Shown: positions 44,368-54,023 of the stretch, piece after piece
Numbering within the stretch: the first letter of the stretch is position 1
Layout: the number at the start of each line of letters is the position of its first letter
DNA from: APNM01 sp040361335
GTDB taxonomy: Bacteria; Pseudomonadota; Gammaproteobacteria; Nevskiales; Salinisphaeraceae
NCBI RefSeq assembly: GCF_040361335.1
Contig: NZ_APNM01000001.1
Location: forward strand, 248,001-312,000
Length of the DNA: 64,000 nt
Direction of reading: 5' to 3'
Translations under genes and position numbers: made by a program
The notes under the pieces: generated by a model
The model's database searches: none
Seen by the model: the letters and a program-made list of their open reading frames with translations, nothing else
Told to the model about the DNA's origin: nothing

Positions 44368-46077
44368 ATGCCCGAGATCAAGCCGGAACACTCCGAGGTC
44401 GAGCACATCAAGGAGCGCAGCAATTACCTGCGCGGGACCATCGCCGAGGGTCTGGCCGATGAGATCACCGGCGCCCTGGCGGATGCCGACACGCAGTTGA
44501 CCAAGTTCCACGGTTTCTACCAGCAGGACGACCGTGATCTGCGTTCCGAGCGCAAGCACCAGAAGCTGGAACCGCACTACCAGTTCATGGTGCGGCTGCG
44601 CCTGCCCGGCGGCGTGATCACGCCGGACCAGTGGCTCGCGCTCGACGAGATATCGCGCCAGTACGCCAACGGCACCCTGCGCCTGACCACCCGTCAGACC
44701 TTCCAGTTCCACGGCGTGCTCAAGAGGAATCTCAAGCCGCTGCTGCAGGCGGTGGACCGGGCGGGCCTGGATGCCAAGGGCGGCTGCGGGGACGTCAACC
44801 GCAACGTGGTGGCCAATACCAACCCCCACCGTTCGGCGTTGCACGCCGAGGTCCACGAATGGTCCAAGCGCATCAGCGAGCACCTGATGTGGCGCTCGCA
44901 CGCCTACGACGAGATGTGGCTGGACGCGCCGCCGTCGGACGAGCCGGACGCCGAGCCGATCTACGGCAAGACCTACATGCCGCGCAAGTTCAAGATCGCG
45001 ATCGCGATCCCGCCGGAGAACGACAGCGACGTCTTCGCCAACGACATCGGCCTGATCGCGATCGTGGAGGACGGTGAGCTGGTCGGCTTCAACGTCGCCG
45101 CCGGCGGCGGCATGGGCGCGACCTACGGCGAGCCCGCCACCTACCCGCGGCTGGGCACCGTGATCGGCTTCTGCACCCCCGACCAGACGCTGGACGTGGT
45201 CGAGAAGCTGGTGACCATCCAGCGCGACTACGGCGACCGGGTGGAGCGCAAGCACGCCCGCTTCAAGTACACCATCGACGATCGCGGCGTGGACTGGCTG
45301 ACGTCCGAGCTGGTGAAGCGCACGGGCTTCGAGCTCGGCGAAGCCCGCCCCTACGAGTTCCACGGCAACGGCGACCGCTTCGGCTGGGTCGAGGGCGACG
45401 ACGGCGACTGGCACCTGACGCTGTTCATCGAGAACGGCCGCATCGCCGACTTCGAGGACTACAAGTTGGCCGAGGCGATGCGCGAGCTGGCCCGGGTCCA
45501 CGAGGGCGAGATCCGCGTGACCTGCAACCAGAACCTGGTGATCGCCAAGGTCAAGCCCGAGGCCAGGGACGCCATCCAGCAGGTGGTCGACAAGTACGAC
45601 CTGGACAACGGCGAGCGCAACACCGCCCTGCGGCGCGCGTCCATGGCCTGCGTGGCCTTCCCCACCTGCGCCCTGGCGATGGCCGAGAGCGAGCGCTACC
45701 TGCCGTCGCTGATCGACAAGCTGGACGACGTCATGCGCGAGGCCGGCCTGGCGGACGATCCCATCGTGATCCGCATGACCGGCTGCCCCAACGGCTGCGC
45801 GCGCCCCTACCTGGGCGAGATCGCGTTCACCGGCAAGGCGCCGGGCAAGTACAACGTCTACCTGGGCGCTTCGTTCACCGGCGACCGCCTGAACAAGCTG
45901 TATCGCGAGAACATCGACGAGGACGAGATCCTGGCCGAGCTCACGCCCATGATCCACCGCTACGCCGAGGAGCGCGAGGACGGCGAGCGTTTCGGGGATT
46001 TCGTGGTGCGCGCCGGCATCGTCAAGGCCACCCGCGAGGGCCGCGATTTCCACGACGACGTCGGCCCCGCCCTCTGA
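44368..46077 (+). CDS. cysI: sulfite reductase hemoprotein beta subunit
   Basis: Siroheme/4Fe-4S subunit reducing sulfite to sulfide. RLTTRQTFQFHGVLKRNLK (siroheme-binding Arg), GCGDVNRNVVAN, and cluster cysteines Cys428, Cys434, Cys473 and Cys477 (CVAFPTC and TGCPNGC) with the order and spacing of E. coli CysI. 569 residues. The ATG at 44368 follows repeat D1 with only a distant GGAAA upstream. Confidence 0.96.
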   Translation: MPEIKPEHSEVEHIKERSNYLRGTIAEGLADEITGALADADTQLTKFHGFYQQDDRDLRSERKHQKLEPHYQFMVRLRLPGGVITPDQWLALDEISRQYANGTLRLTTRQTFQFHGVLKRNLKPLLQAVDRAGLDAKGGCGDVNRNVVANTNPHRSALHAEVHEWSKRISEHLMWRSHAYDEMWLDAPPSDEPDAEPIYGKTYMPRKFKIAIAIPPENDSDVFANDIGLIAIVEDGELVGFNVAAGGGMGATYGEPATYPRLGTVIGFCTPDQTLDVVEKLVTIQRDYGDRVERKHARFKYTIDDRGVDWLTSELVKRTGFELGEARPYEFHGNGDRFGWVEGDDGDWHLTLFIENGRIADFEDYKLAEAMRELARVHEGEIRVTCNQNLVIAKVKPEARDAIQQVVDKYDLDNGERNTALRRASMACVAFPTCALAMAESERYLPSLIDKLDDVMREAGLADDPIVIRMTGCPNGCARPYLGEIAFTGKAPGKYNVYLGASFTGDRLNKLYRENIDEDEILAELTPMIHRYAEEREDGERFGDFVVRAGIVKATREGRDFHDDVGPAL

Positions 46078-46084
46078 ATAGTCC

Positions 46085-46420
46085 TAACCACAGAGTCACA
46101 AAGGCACAGAGGCTATTGAATCGTTCGCCAAAGACCCGAAATCCATTCCGGGATTTGGTACGCGCCGATCGGCCCGTTTCTGTCAGGCGCTTCGCGGCCT
46201 GCGGCCGCGGGCCGGACATCCCTGGCCTGCGTCATTGATCCGCATGCGTCGTTTGTTCGATGGGCGGATCGATGAACAAGGTAAACAGCCAAGAAGGGAT
46301 TCCCCGTTCTCCCTTGCCCGCGGGAGAGAGCCTGGACATGGAGGATAGGGCGTTCGCGTTTCACGCCCTGTGTTAATGCTGCAAAGTCCAGCTCTCTGTG
46401 CCCCTGTGCCTCCGTGGTTC
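46085..46420. repeat. family A inverted repeat with a ~280-nt loop (A7)
   Basis: Left arm 46085-46112 (TAACCACAGAGTCACAAAGG...) and right arm about 46391-46420 (...CCCCTGTGCCTCCGTGGTT). The spacer 46078-46418 between convergent cysI and trkH holds no gene that I can support; the loop contains a small hairpin AAATCC-ATTCC-GGGATTT (about 46139-46157) and GGCCTGCGGCCGCGGGCC. The trkH stop TGA joins the right border. Confidence 0.85.
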
Positions 46421-47879
46421 ATTTGCCACGATTCAGCAACAGGGCCAGCAGCACCATGGCGGGCACGATCTCCAGGCGGCCCATCCACATCAGCAGCATG
46501 AGCACGATCTTGGCGCCGGCGGGGGCGTCGGGACCGGTGACGCCGCTGGTCAGGCCGACGTTGTTCTGGGCGGAGGCGGCCTCGAAGATGATCTGTTCCA
46601 GGGTCCAGCCGGGGGCCGCCTGCGCCAGCGCCAGGATGCCGCAGAACAGCAGCAGGCCCCAGCCGATGCTGAGCACCGTGGCGGCGCGCACGCGCGCGGC
46701 GGCGTCGGCCCGGGCGAGCACCTCGCCGTCGTAGACGAAGCGCAGCACCTCGTGGGGCCGCCGCACGATCGTCCGGATCGACCAGAGCAGCGCCCGGTAG
46801 AGCATGGCCAGGCGTGCCAGCTTGATGCCGCCGCCGGTGGAGCCGGCCATGGCGCCGATGGTCATCACCGGCAGCAGCCAGAGCACCGAGATCAATGGCC
46901 ATTCGCCGAGGTCGGCGCTCTGGAAGCCGGCGGTGGTCGCCGCGGAGATCCATTGCAGGGCGCTGTCCACCACCGGGATGTCGGCGTCCGCCCAGTGGTT
47001 CTGGAACACGATCAGCGGTACGCCGAGTAACAGTATCCCCCAGCCCAGACGCTGCTCCAGACCGCCGAACAGGCCGCTGGCGACCCGGCCCTCGCGCCAC
47101 ACCCGATAGTGCACCGCGAAGCTGGTGGCGCCGGCGATCAGGATCGGTAGGTAGGCCAGCTTGGCGATGTCCGTGGCACTGGCCAGGCTGTCGCCGGTGA
47201 TGGTCATGCCGCCGGTGGCGATCGCGGTCATGGCATGGTTGAGGGCACGCCAGGCGGGTTCGCCCGCGAGCCAGAGCAGCCCCACGGCGGCCGCCGTGTA
47301 GCCCAGGTACAGGGACCAGATCGCGCGCACCGTGCCGGTGACGTTGGGGCGGATCTTCTGTTCGCGGCCCTCGGAATAGTACAGCTCCAGCGAGCCGCGG
47401 TTGGGCGGCAGCACGGCCAGCAGCAGCACGATCACGCCGACGCCGCCGATCCATTGGGCGAGGCTGCGCCACCACTGCAGCAGGTGGGGCAGTTCCTGGG
47501 GCGCGAGCACGCTCAGCCCGGTGCCGGTATGGGCCGACAGGGACTCGAACAGTGCGTCCAGCGGCGCGATATCCGATCCCGCCAGCAGGAAGGGCAGGGC
47601 GCCGACCGCGGACAGGGCCAGCCAGGCCAGCGCCGCGATCAGCATGGCGTGATGGCGCCGCGTTTCGGGCGCCCCCCGACACAGCCAGTAGAGGCCCTGG
47701 CCGGCCGCGACGGCCACGCCCGCCGTCACGGCCAGGGCCTGCCAGCCGCGGCCGTCGTCGCCGATCAGGCACACGGGCAGGGACAGCAGCGCCATGACCG
47801 CCGGCACATGCAGCAGCAGGCCGATGCCGCGCAGGACCGGTCCGGCCCGCGCCAGCGGAGCACCGTCGCCGGGTGTCAT
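46419..47879 (-). CDS. trkH: TrkH-type potassium uptake channel subunit
   Basis: K+ translocating subunit of the Trk system, with four M1-P-M2-like repeats. Filter-loop Gly regions are visible at SLSAHTGTGLSVL, MTAIATGGMTITGD, ISAATTAGFQSADLGEW and the fourth at SAQNNVGLTSGV. 486 residues. The ATG overlaps the trkA stop by 4 bp, so the two subunits are translated together. Confidence 0.93.
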   Translation of the reverse strand: MTPGDGAPLARAGPVLRGIGLLLHVPAVMALLSLPVCLIGDDGRGWQALAVTAGVAVAAGQGLYWLCRGAPETRRHHAMLIAALAWLALSAVGALPFLLAGSDIAPLDALFESLSAHTGTGLSVLAPQELPHLLQWWRSLAQWIGGVGVIVLLLAVLPPNRGSLELYYSEGREQKIRPNVTGTVRAIWSLYLGYTAAAVGLLWLAGEPAWRALNHAMTAIATGGMTITGDSLASATDIAKLAYLPILIAGATSFAVHYRVWREGRVASGLFGGLEQRLGWGILLLGVPLIVFQNHWADADIPVVDSALQWISAATTAGFQSADLGEWPLISVLWLLPVMTIGAMAGSTGGGIKLARLAMLYRALLWSIRTIVRRPHEVLRFVYDGEVLARADAAARVRAATVLSIGWGLLLFCGILALAQAAPGWTLEQIIFEAASAQNNVGLTSGVTGPDAPAGAKIVLMLLMWMGRLEIVPAMVLLALLLNRGK

Positions 47880-48544
47880 CGGTGCCCGGTGAACAGTTGT
47901 ATGGACTTCTCGCTCAGGGGGCGACGCGCGAACACGATCAGTTCGTCGCCGGCCCGCAGCCGGCTGGCGGTCCGCGGGAAGAAGTCCTCGCCGTCGCGGT
48001 GGATGGAGACGATGTAGACGTCCTCGGGAAGCAGGCCCTCGGATTCGAGTTCGCCGAAGTCGCGGTCGGCCAGTCCGGAGTCGGCCGCCAGCCGCAGGTG
48101 GTAGATCTGCTCGCGTCCCGACAGCGTGGTCACGTCCTCGGCGGTGGGGTGCAGCACGAGGTCGAGCAGGTGCTGGGCCACGATCACCTCGGGATCGACC
48201 AGCGTGCGCACGCCCAGCCGCTCGAATAGGCGGCCGTGGTACTTGTGGTTGACGGTGCTGATCAGCGTCTCGATGCCGTATTCCTGCCCCAGGACCATGG
48301 CCATGAGATTGGTGGAATCGTCGCCGGTGGTCGCGATCAGGGCCTTGCAGTCGCGCGCGCCGGCCTCGTCCATGATGTCGGCCTCGGCGATGGCGGCGTG
48401 CAGCACCAGGGCGTCGTGCTTTTCGGCCGCGTTCTCGGCGCGGGTCTCGTCCTCCTCGATCACGACCACCTGGTGGCCCAGCTTGAGGGCCAGGCCGGCG
48501 AGGCTGTCGCCGACCGTGCCCGCGCCCACGATGATGATATGCAT
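47876..48544 (-). CDS. trkA: TrkA-type potassium channel regulatory protein (RCK domains)
   Basis: Cytosolic nucleotide-binding regulator of TrkH, in the short single-RCK form (222 residues; E. coli TrkA has two copies). Rossmann motif IIVGAGTVGDSLAGLAL, acidic strand end VVVIEEDE, then a C-terminal RCK_C domain (about 140-220). The ATG at 48544 has GGGAG 5 nt upstream and overlaps the SDR stop. Pairing of a one-RCK protein with TrkH is KtrA-like. Confidence 0.92.
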   Translation of the reverse strand: MHIIIVGAGTVGDSLAGLALKLGHQVVVIEEDETRAENAAEKHDALVLHAAIAEADIMDEAGARDCKALIATTGDDSTNLMAMVLGQEYGIETLISTVNHKYHGRLFERLGVRTLVDPEVIVAQHLLDLVLHPTAEDVTTLSGREQIYHLRLAADSGLADRDFGELESEGLLPEDVYIVSIHRDGEDFFPRTASRLRAGDELIVFARRPLSEKSIQLFTGHR

Positions 48545-49302
48545 CAGGTCTCCCGCCAGAGGCTTTGGTGGTCCGGATCGTCGATGTCCCATTCCCGGGA
48601 CGGATAGGCGCCCGGTCCGCATTCGAGGAGAAGCCAGGCCAGGAAGGCCGCGACCTCGGTCGGGTCGCGCAGTTCGCCGGCGGCGTGCAGCTCGCGGAAG
48701 CGCCGGACCCCGGGGAACTCGGTTTCGTCCAGATCCCGGATTTCGGCCTGCATCGGCGTGTCCACCACGCCCGGCCGGGCCGTGGTGGTCAATACGCCGC
48801 GGCCGTTGAGTTCCAGGTTGAGACATTCCCCCAGCATCGCCAGGCCCGCCTTGGCCGTGCAGTAGGCGCTCCAGCCCGCGATCGGGTGGTGTGCCGCCCC
48901 CGAGGACACCAGCAGCACCCGTGCCGGGTCCGCCAGGCGCGGCAGCAGGGTCTGGGTGAGCAGCAGCGGTGCCTCGACGTTGATCGCCAAGTTGTCGCGC
49001 AGGGCGTCGGGGTCGATATCGCCCACGGGGGCGACTGGCGACAGTACGCCGGCGTTGTGCACCAGGTAGTCCACGGGGGCGTCCCCGGCGGCCGCCAGCA
49101 GGGTCCGGCGGCCCGCGGCCGTGGCGACGTCGGCGACCGCCGGGACGATGCGTTCCGGGGCGCGGCCGCAGACCGCGTCGAGCGCGGCGGGGCGGCGTCC
49201 GGTCACGATCACGTCGAGGCCGCGTTCCGCCAGATGGTCGGCCAGGGCGGCACCGATGCCGCTGCCGCCGCCGGTGATCAGCGCCCGCTGTCGCTCGGGC
49301 AT
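48544..49302 (-). CDS. short-chain dehydrogenase/reductase
   Basis: Classical SDR, 252 residues, cytoplasmic. TGGGSGIGAALADHLAERG binds the dinucleotide, with TGRRPAAL suggesting NADP preference; HNAGVLSP is the NAG motif; catalytic Ser in LLVSSGAA and Tyr-Lys in YCTAK. The substrate is not predictable. Its stop overlaps the trkA start by one base, so it shares the trk transcript. Confidence 0.88.
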   Translation of the reverse strand: MPERQRALITGGGSGIGAALADHLAERGLDVIVTGRRPAALDAVCGRAPERIVPAVADVATAAGRRTLLAAAGDAPVDYLVHNAGVLSPVAPVGDIDPDALRDNLAINVEAPLLLTQTLLPRLADPARVLLVSSGAAHHPIAGWSAYCTAKAGLAMLGECLNLELNGRGVLTTTARPGVVDTPMQAEIRDLDETEFPGVRRFRELHAAGELRDPTEVAAFLAWLLLECGPGAYPSREWDIDDPDHQSLWRET

Positions 49303-49396
49303 GGGTGCCCCGTTCCGCCGATGTGCGAGCCGGATACTCTAGCTCATTCCGGCTCGGTGGTCCCAATCGCTGCATCGGGGTGAATCGAAGCAGCCA

Positions 49397-49580
49397 TGAA
49401 TCCGAAGATGGACGCAGATTAAAGACAGTCCCGGCCAATCCGCGTCAATCGGCGTCCATCTGCGGATAAAACAAATGCCTTGGCTCGGCACGGCGCCGAC
49501 CGCGCAGCGCTCCGGCGACCGAATTGCCGAGCTGGAAACGAACCTTGGCGGGCGGTTCCCGGAAGAAGCGATCCGCGGGT
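49397..49580. repeat. dispersed composite family B unit (B6)
   Basis: In the 299-bp spacer between the SDR and DJ-1 genes. Hairpin arms ATCCGAAGATGGACGCAGAT and its partner CGGCGTCCATCTGCGGATAA (49450-49469) are followed by the same spacer motifs as the 26-kb array: GGCACGGCGCCGACCGCG, then AACCTTGGCGGGCGGTTCCC and GGAAGAAG. This is one full unit of about 184 bp away from the array. No gene seen. Confidence 0.85.
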
Positions 49581-49601
49581 TATTTCAGCCCGGCCTGAGT
49601 C

Positions 49602-50291
49602 TCAGGCGGCTTCCTCCAGCAGGTCGCGCAGGCGTTCGCCGACCTCGCGCGCGGAGGCCGGGTTCTGGCCGGTCACGAGGCGGTCGTCCACGGCCACGCT
49701 CTTCTCGAAGTCCGGGGCCGCCTGGTGATGGGCGCCGCGCTCGCGCAGGCGCGAGGCGAGCAGGAAGGGCACCACGCGGTCCAGGCCCACGGCCCGTTCC
49801 TCGTCGTCGGTGAACGCCGCCACCTTCTTGCCGTCGACCAGGTAGCGGCCGTCGCCGACCTGCACGTTCACCAGGGCCGCCGGCCCGTGGCACACGGCCG
49901 CGATCACGCCGCCGTTCTCGTACACGGTGCGGGTGGTCTCGGCGAGCATGGGGTTGTCGGGCAGGTCCCACATGGTGCCGTGGCCGCCGGGATAGTAGAT
50001 GGCCGCGTAGCGCTCGGGGTCGACTTGGTCCGCGCCTAGGGTGCCGGAGAGCTTGTTCTGGACGATCTCGTCCTCCAGGAAGCGGGCGTTGTCGGGGTCC
50101 TCGCGGTCCTCGCTGCCGGGATCCATCGGCACCGGCCCGCCCTTGGGGCTGGCGAACTCGATGATGTAGCCCGCCTCGGCGAGCACGTAGTAAGGGTGCG
50201 ATACCTCGGCGAGGTGATAGCCGGTGGGCTTGCCGGTGTCGCCGAGCTGGTCGTTGCTGGTGAGCACGAACAGGACGGATCGCTTGGCCAT
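49602..50291 (-). CDS. DJ-1/PfpI family protein (Hsp31-like)
   Basis: 229-residue class I glutamine amidotransferase-like protein. YYPGGHGTMWDLPDN and the nucleophile elbow AAVCHGPAALV (catalytic Cys) are characteristic; family members act as chaperones, deglycases or glyoxalase III, and the exact activity is not clear here. AAGGAG precedes the ATG at 50291. Same strand as typA, 55 bp downstream. Confidence 0.9.
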   Translation of the reverse strand: MAKRSVLFVLTSNDQLGDTGKPTGYHLAEVSHPYYVLAEAGYIIEFASPKGGPVPMDPGSEDREDPDNARFLEDEIVQNKLSGTLGADQVDPERYAAIYYPGGHGTMWDLPDNPMLAETTRTVYENGGVIAAVCHGPAALVNVQVGDGRYLVDGKKVAAFTDDEERAVGLDRVVPFLLASRLRERGAHHQAAPDFEKSVAVDDRLVTGQNPASAREVGERLRDLLEEAA

Positions 50292-50346
50292 GGTCGCTCC
50301 TTGGGCGGTTGGAATGCCCCAACCCTTGGGGCGGCCGGCGCCCCGA

Positions 50347-52161
50347 TCAACCCGCGCGGCCGAGACGCTTGCGTTCGCTCTCCGTCAGATAACGCTTGCG
50401 CAGGCGCACCGCGGCGGGCGTGACCTCCACCAGCTCGTCGTCGTTGATGAATTCCAGGGCCTGCTCCAGCGACAGGCGCACCGGCGGTGTCAGCACGACG
50501 TTGTCGTCCTTGCCGGCGGCGCGCACGTTCGACAACTGCTTGGCCTTGAGGGCGTTGACCACCAGGTCGTTGTCGCGCGAGTGGATGCCCACGATCATGC
50601 CCTCGTAGACCGGATCGCCGGGCGCCACCAGCATGCGCCCGCGCGATTGCAGGTTGAACAGGGCGTAGGCCAGCGCCTTGCCCGGCGCGTTGGCGATGAG
50701 CACGCCGTTGCGGCGCTGGGCGACGCCCGTGTCCACTTGCGGGCCGTAATGGTCGAAGACGTGGTGCAGGATGCCGCTGCCGGAGGTGGCGGAGGCGAAT
50801 TCGCTGGCGAAGCCGATCAGACCGCGCGCCGGGATGTGGTAGATCAGGCGCAGGCGGCCGACGCCGTCCGGCGTCATCTCCTGCATCTTGCCGCCGCGCT
50901 CGGCCAGCATCTCGATCACCGCGCCCTGGTGCTCGACGTCGAGCTCGGCGATCAGTTCCTCCCAGGGCTCCCGGATCTCGCCGTCGATCTCGCGCAGGAT
51001 CGCCTGCGGCCGCGACACCGCCAGCTCGTAGCCCTCGCGGCGCATGGTCTCGATCAGGATGCCCAGGTGCAGGAGGCCGCGGCCGGATACCGCGAAGCGG
51101 TCGGGGTCGTCGGTCTGCTCGACCCGCAGGGCGACGTTGGTCTTGAGCTCGCGGTCCAGGCGCTCGCGGATCTGGCGGCTGGTCAGGAAACGTCCGTCGC
51201 GGCCGGCGAACGGCGACTTGTTGACCTCGAAGGTCATGCTCATGGTGGGTTCGTCCACCGACAGCAGGGGCAGGGCCTCGGGCGCCGCGGGGTTGCAGAG
51301 CGTCTCCGAGATGCCGAGGTCGTCGATGCCGGTGATGGCGATGATATTGCCGGCTTCCGCCTGCTCGATCTCCTGCCGTTGCAGGCCCAGGAAGCCCAGG
51401 ACCTGGCCGATGCGGGCGTTGCGGGTGGCGCCGTCGCGGCCGACCACCGTGACCGCGTCGCCGCGGCGCACGCGGCCGCGCTTGATGCGGCCGGTGCCGA
51501 TGACGCCGGCATAGGTGTCGTAGTCCAGCGACGAGATCTGCATCTGGAACGGGCCGTCGGGGTCGACCTCGGGCGCCGGCACGCGCTCGACCAGCGTTTC
51601 CAGCAACGGCGTCATGTCGCCGTCGCGCACGTCCGGTTCCAGGCCGGCGTAGCCCGCCAGGGCGGAGGCGTAGACGGTCACGAAGTCGAGCTGCTCGTCG
51701 CTGGCGCCCAGGCGGTCGAACAGCTCGAAGGTCTCGTTGAGCACCCATTCCGGACGGGCGCCCTCGCGGTCGATCTTGTTGATCACCACGATCGGGGTCA
51801 GCCCGCGCGCGAAGGCCTTGGCGGTCACGAAACGGGTCTGCGGCATGGGACCGTCGACCGCGTCCACCAGCAGCAGCACCGCGTCCGCCATCGACAGCAC
51901 GCGCTCCACTTCGCCGCCGAAGTCGGCGTGGCCCGGCGTGTCGACGATGTTGATATGCCAGTCGCGCCAGTCGATGGCGGTGTTCTTGGACAGGATGGTG
52001 ATGCCGCGCTCGCGCTCGAGGGCGTTGGAGTCCATCACCCGTTCGGTGTCGCCGGCGCGCTTGTCGAGCGTGCCGCTTTGGCGCAGGAGCTTGTCGACGA
52101 GGGTGGTCTTGCCATGGTCGACGTGGGCGACGATGGCGATATTGCGCAGGTGGCTGCTCAT
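50347..52161 (-). CDS. typA: ribosome-binding translational GTPase TypA/BipA
   Basis: EF-G-like GTPase needed for ribosome assembly and stress adaptation. G domain with G1 AHVDHGKTT (residues 11-19), G2 region RGITILSKNTA, G3 DTPGHADFGGEV, G4 NKIDREGARPEW, then domains II, III, V (ARGLIGFASEF, GSGILHHVFDHYG) and the TypA C-terminal domain ending RKRYLTESERKRLGRAG. I use the ATG at 52161, giving 604 residues, the usual length; the frame is open farther upstream. Confidence 0.96.
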   Translation of the reverse strand: MSSHLRNIAIVAHVDHGKTTLVDKLLRQSGTLDKRAGDTERVMDSNALERERGITILSKNTAIDWRDWHINIVDTPGHADFGGEVERVLSMADAVLLLVDAVDGPMPQTRFVTAKAFARGLTPIVVINKIDREGARPEWVLNETFELFDRLGASDEQLDFVTVYASALAGYAGLEPDVRDGDMTPLLETLVERVPAPEVDPDGPFQMQISSLDYDTYAGVIGTGRIKRGRVRRGDAVTVVGRDGATRNARIGQVLGFLGLQRQEIEQAEAGNIIAITGIDDLGISETLCNPAAPEALPLLSVDEPTMSMTFEVNKSPFAGRDGRFLTSRQIRERLDRELKTNVALRVEQTDDPDRFAVSGRGLLHLGILIETMRREGYELAVSRPQAILREIDGEIREPWEELIAELDVEHQGAVIEMLAERGGKMQEMTPDGVGRLRLIYHIPARGLIGFASEFASATSGSGILHHVFDHYGPQVDTGVAQRRNGVLIANAPGKALAYALFNLQSRGRMLVAPGDPVYEGMIVGIHSRDNDLVVNALKAKQLSNVRAAGKDDNVVLTPPVRLSLEQALEFINDDELVEVTPAAVRLRKRYLTESERKRLGRAG

Positions 52162-52349
52162 ACTACGGGGCCGGAAACGTTGGATGCGGACGCGGTCGGA
52201 CGCGGATGATCGGGCGCCGGGGGCGGCGCCGCGGCCGCGATTATGCGCCACCGTCGCGCGTCTGAAAAGCCGGTGCGGTCCCGCGGTGGTCGCCGAGGGG
52301 CGAGGGTGCATGCCGCAAAAGGGCAGGGTGGTTCTGTCTCAGCGTCGTC

Positions 52350-53927
52350 TCAGGAGGGTGTCCCCCAGGCCTTCGGGAAATACTGGTACAGCCAGGTTTC
52401 GGTGAGGGCGCGGTCGCCCAGGCGCACATGGCAGCGCAGGTCCACCGGTTCCGCCCCGTCGGCGTGGAGATCGAACACGGCGCGCCAGCGATCGGTGCCG
52501 ACCACCTTGAGGGCGTAGGGGTTGTCGATGCGCCCGCGCGAGGTTTCCACGACGACATCGAGATCGTAACGCTGCGCCATGTCCGCGAGCGGGCCGCCGC
52601 TGAAGTCGATCGCGAACTTGCGGCCGTCCGGATCGCGCGCCTCGTGCTGGCCGGGCACGCCCGGGCGGCCGATGCGGGTGGCCCGCACGCGGGCCACGCC
52701 CGCCGGGGGATGAGGTTCCTCCGCCACCCAGTGCAGCCGATAGTCGAAGCGCCAGTGGCGACCGGCCTCGGCCGGTGCCGCCGGGACCCAGTAGGCCACG
52801 ATGTTGTCGTGGATCTCGTCATCGGTGGGCAACTCGACCAGTTGCACCTCGCCGTCGCCCCAGGCGCCCAGCGGCTCGACCCAGACGCTGGGGCGACGAT
52901 CGTAGAACACGCCGTCGTCCTGGTAATGATCGAAATCGCGATCACGCTGTAGCAGGCCGAAGCCCCTGGGGTCGCGGTCGACGTAGCTGGTGGTCTGGGT
53001 GCGCGGGGGATTGTTCAGCGGCCGCCAGATGCGCTCGCCGGCCCCGGTCCAGAGGGCGAGGCCGTCGCTGTCGTGGATTTCCGGCCGCCAGTCGGGGGCA
53101 CGCCGGTGATTGGTCTCGCTGTACCAGTACATGCTGGTCAGCGGCGCGATGCCCAGGCGCTCGATCGCCCGCCGCTGGAACAGCTCGGCACGCACGTCCA
53201 TGACCACGGCGTCCCCGGGCCGGCAGTCGAAGCGGTAGGCGCCGGTCACGCTGTCGCCTTCCAGCAGGGCGTGGAGGCGCAGGGAGCCGTCGGCCGCGGG
53301 CCGTTCTAGCCAGAAGGCGGTGAAGCGGGGGAATGCCTCCGGGGTTTCCGGCAGGGCCGTGTCGACGGCGATGCCGCGCGCGGACAGGCCGTACTGATCC
53401 AGCTCGCCGGCGCTGCGGAAATAGCTGGCGCCCTGGAAGGCCAGCCAGTCGGTCTCGCCGCCGGGGTTCATGACACGGAAACCGGCGAAGCCGAGGTCGT
53501 CCGGCAGGCGTTCGGACAGGCCCGTCTCCGACGTGTCGAAGAAGCGCGGGTCGTAGCGCAGGCGCCGGGCCTCGCCGTCCGCCACCAGGTGGATCGCCAC
53601 CGGGCGCTTGGCGTAACGGCCGAGGTGGAAGAACTCGACCGGGCTCGGAGTGTCCGCCCAGAGCGCGCGTTCGTGGTTGAAGCGGATCGTCTGGTAGGTG
53701 TCGTAGTCGATCCGTTCCAACAGGTCGGGGTGTTTCGGCGGTGTCTCGCGCGGCGGTTCGTCCGCCAGGGCGCGGGCGCGCTCGATCAGGCGTGCGAAAT
53801 CGAAGGGCGCGGCAGGGCCGAGATCCTTGGCCGGTGCCGCCAGGGCGTCGCCAAGGCGGAGGCCGGAAGCGATCGGGAGAACGGCCAGGGCGCGCAGCAG
53901 GGTACGCCGGTTCAGGGTGGTACGCAC
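52350..53927 (-). CDS. opgD: glucan biosynthesis protein OpgD (osmoregulated periplasmic glucans)
   Basis: Periplasmic MdoG/OpgD family protein controlling OPG backbone structure. A twin-arginine signal (NRRTLLRALAVLP) precedes the conserved domain starting FDFARLIERARALAD; RFNHERALWAD, EFFHLGRYAKRPV, PLTSMYWYSETNHRR, PEIHDSDGLAL and RDFDHYQDDGVFYDRRPSVWVEP are family hallmarks. The start is a GTG at 53927 with strong AGGAGG upstream. 525 residues. The Tat signal favours OpgD over OpgG. No opgH is in the window. Confidence 0.93.
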   Translation of the reverse strand: MRTTLNRRTLLRALAVLPIASGLRLGDALAAPAKDLGPAAPFDFARLIERARALADEPPRETPPKHPDLLERIDYDTYQTIRFNHERALWADTPSPVEFFHLGRYAKRPVAIHLVADGEARRLRYDPRFFDTSETGLSERLPDDLGFAGFRVMNPGGETDWLAFQGASYFRSAGELDQYGLSARGIAVDTALPETPEAFPRFTAFWLERPAADGSLRLHALLEGDSVTGAYRFDCRPGDAVVMDVRAELFQRRAIERLGIAPLTSMYWYSETNHRRAPDWRPEIHDSDGLALWTGAGERIWRPLNNPPRTQTTSYVDRDPRGFGLLQRDRDFDHYQDDGVFYDRRPSVWVEPLGAWGDGEVQLVELPTDDEIHDNIVAYWVPAAPAEAGRHWRFDYRLHWVAEEPHPPAGVARVRATRIGRPGVPGQHEARDPDGRKFAIDFSGGPLADMAQRYDLDVVVETSRGRIDNPYALKVVGTDRWRAVFDLHADGAEPVDLRCHVRLGDRALTETWLYQYFPKAWGTPS

Positions 53928-54023
53928 GGAGACCTCCTCTGGTGCGAGCCGGTCCGTACCCCCGTGCGTGATGACATTCTATACGAGTGGCGGCGCCGCG
54001 GCGCACATTGCCGGCGCGCAACG

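Noticed and set aside
46113..46364. Small open frame in the loop of element A7
   Set aside because: No Shine-Dalgarno, no recognisable domain, and composition like non-coding sequence.
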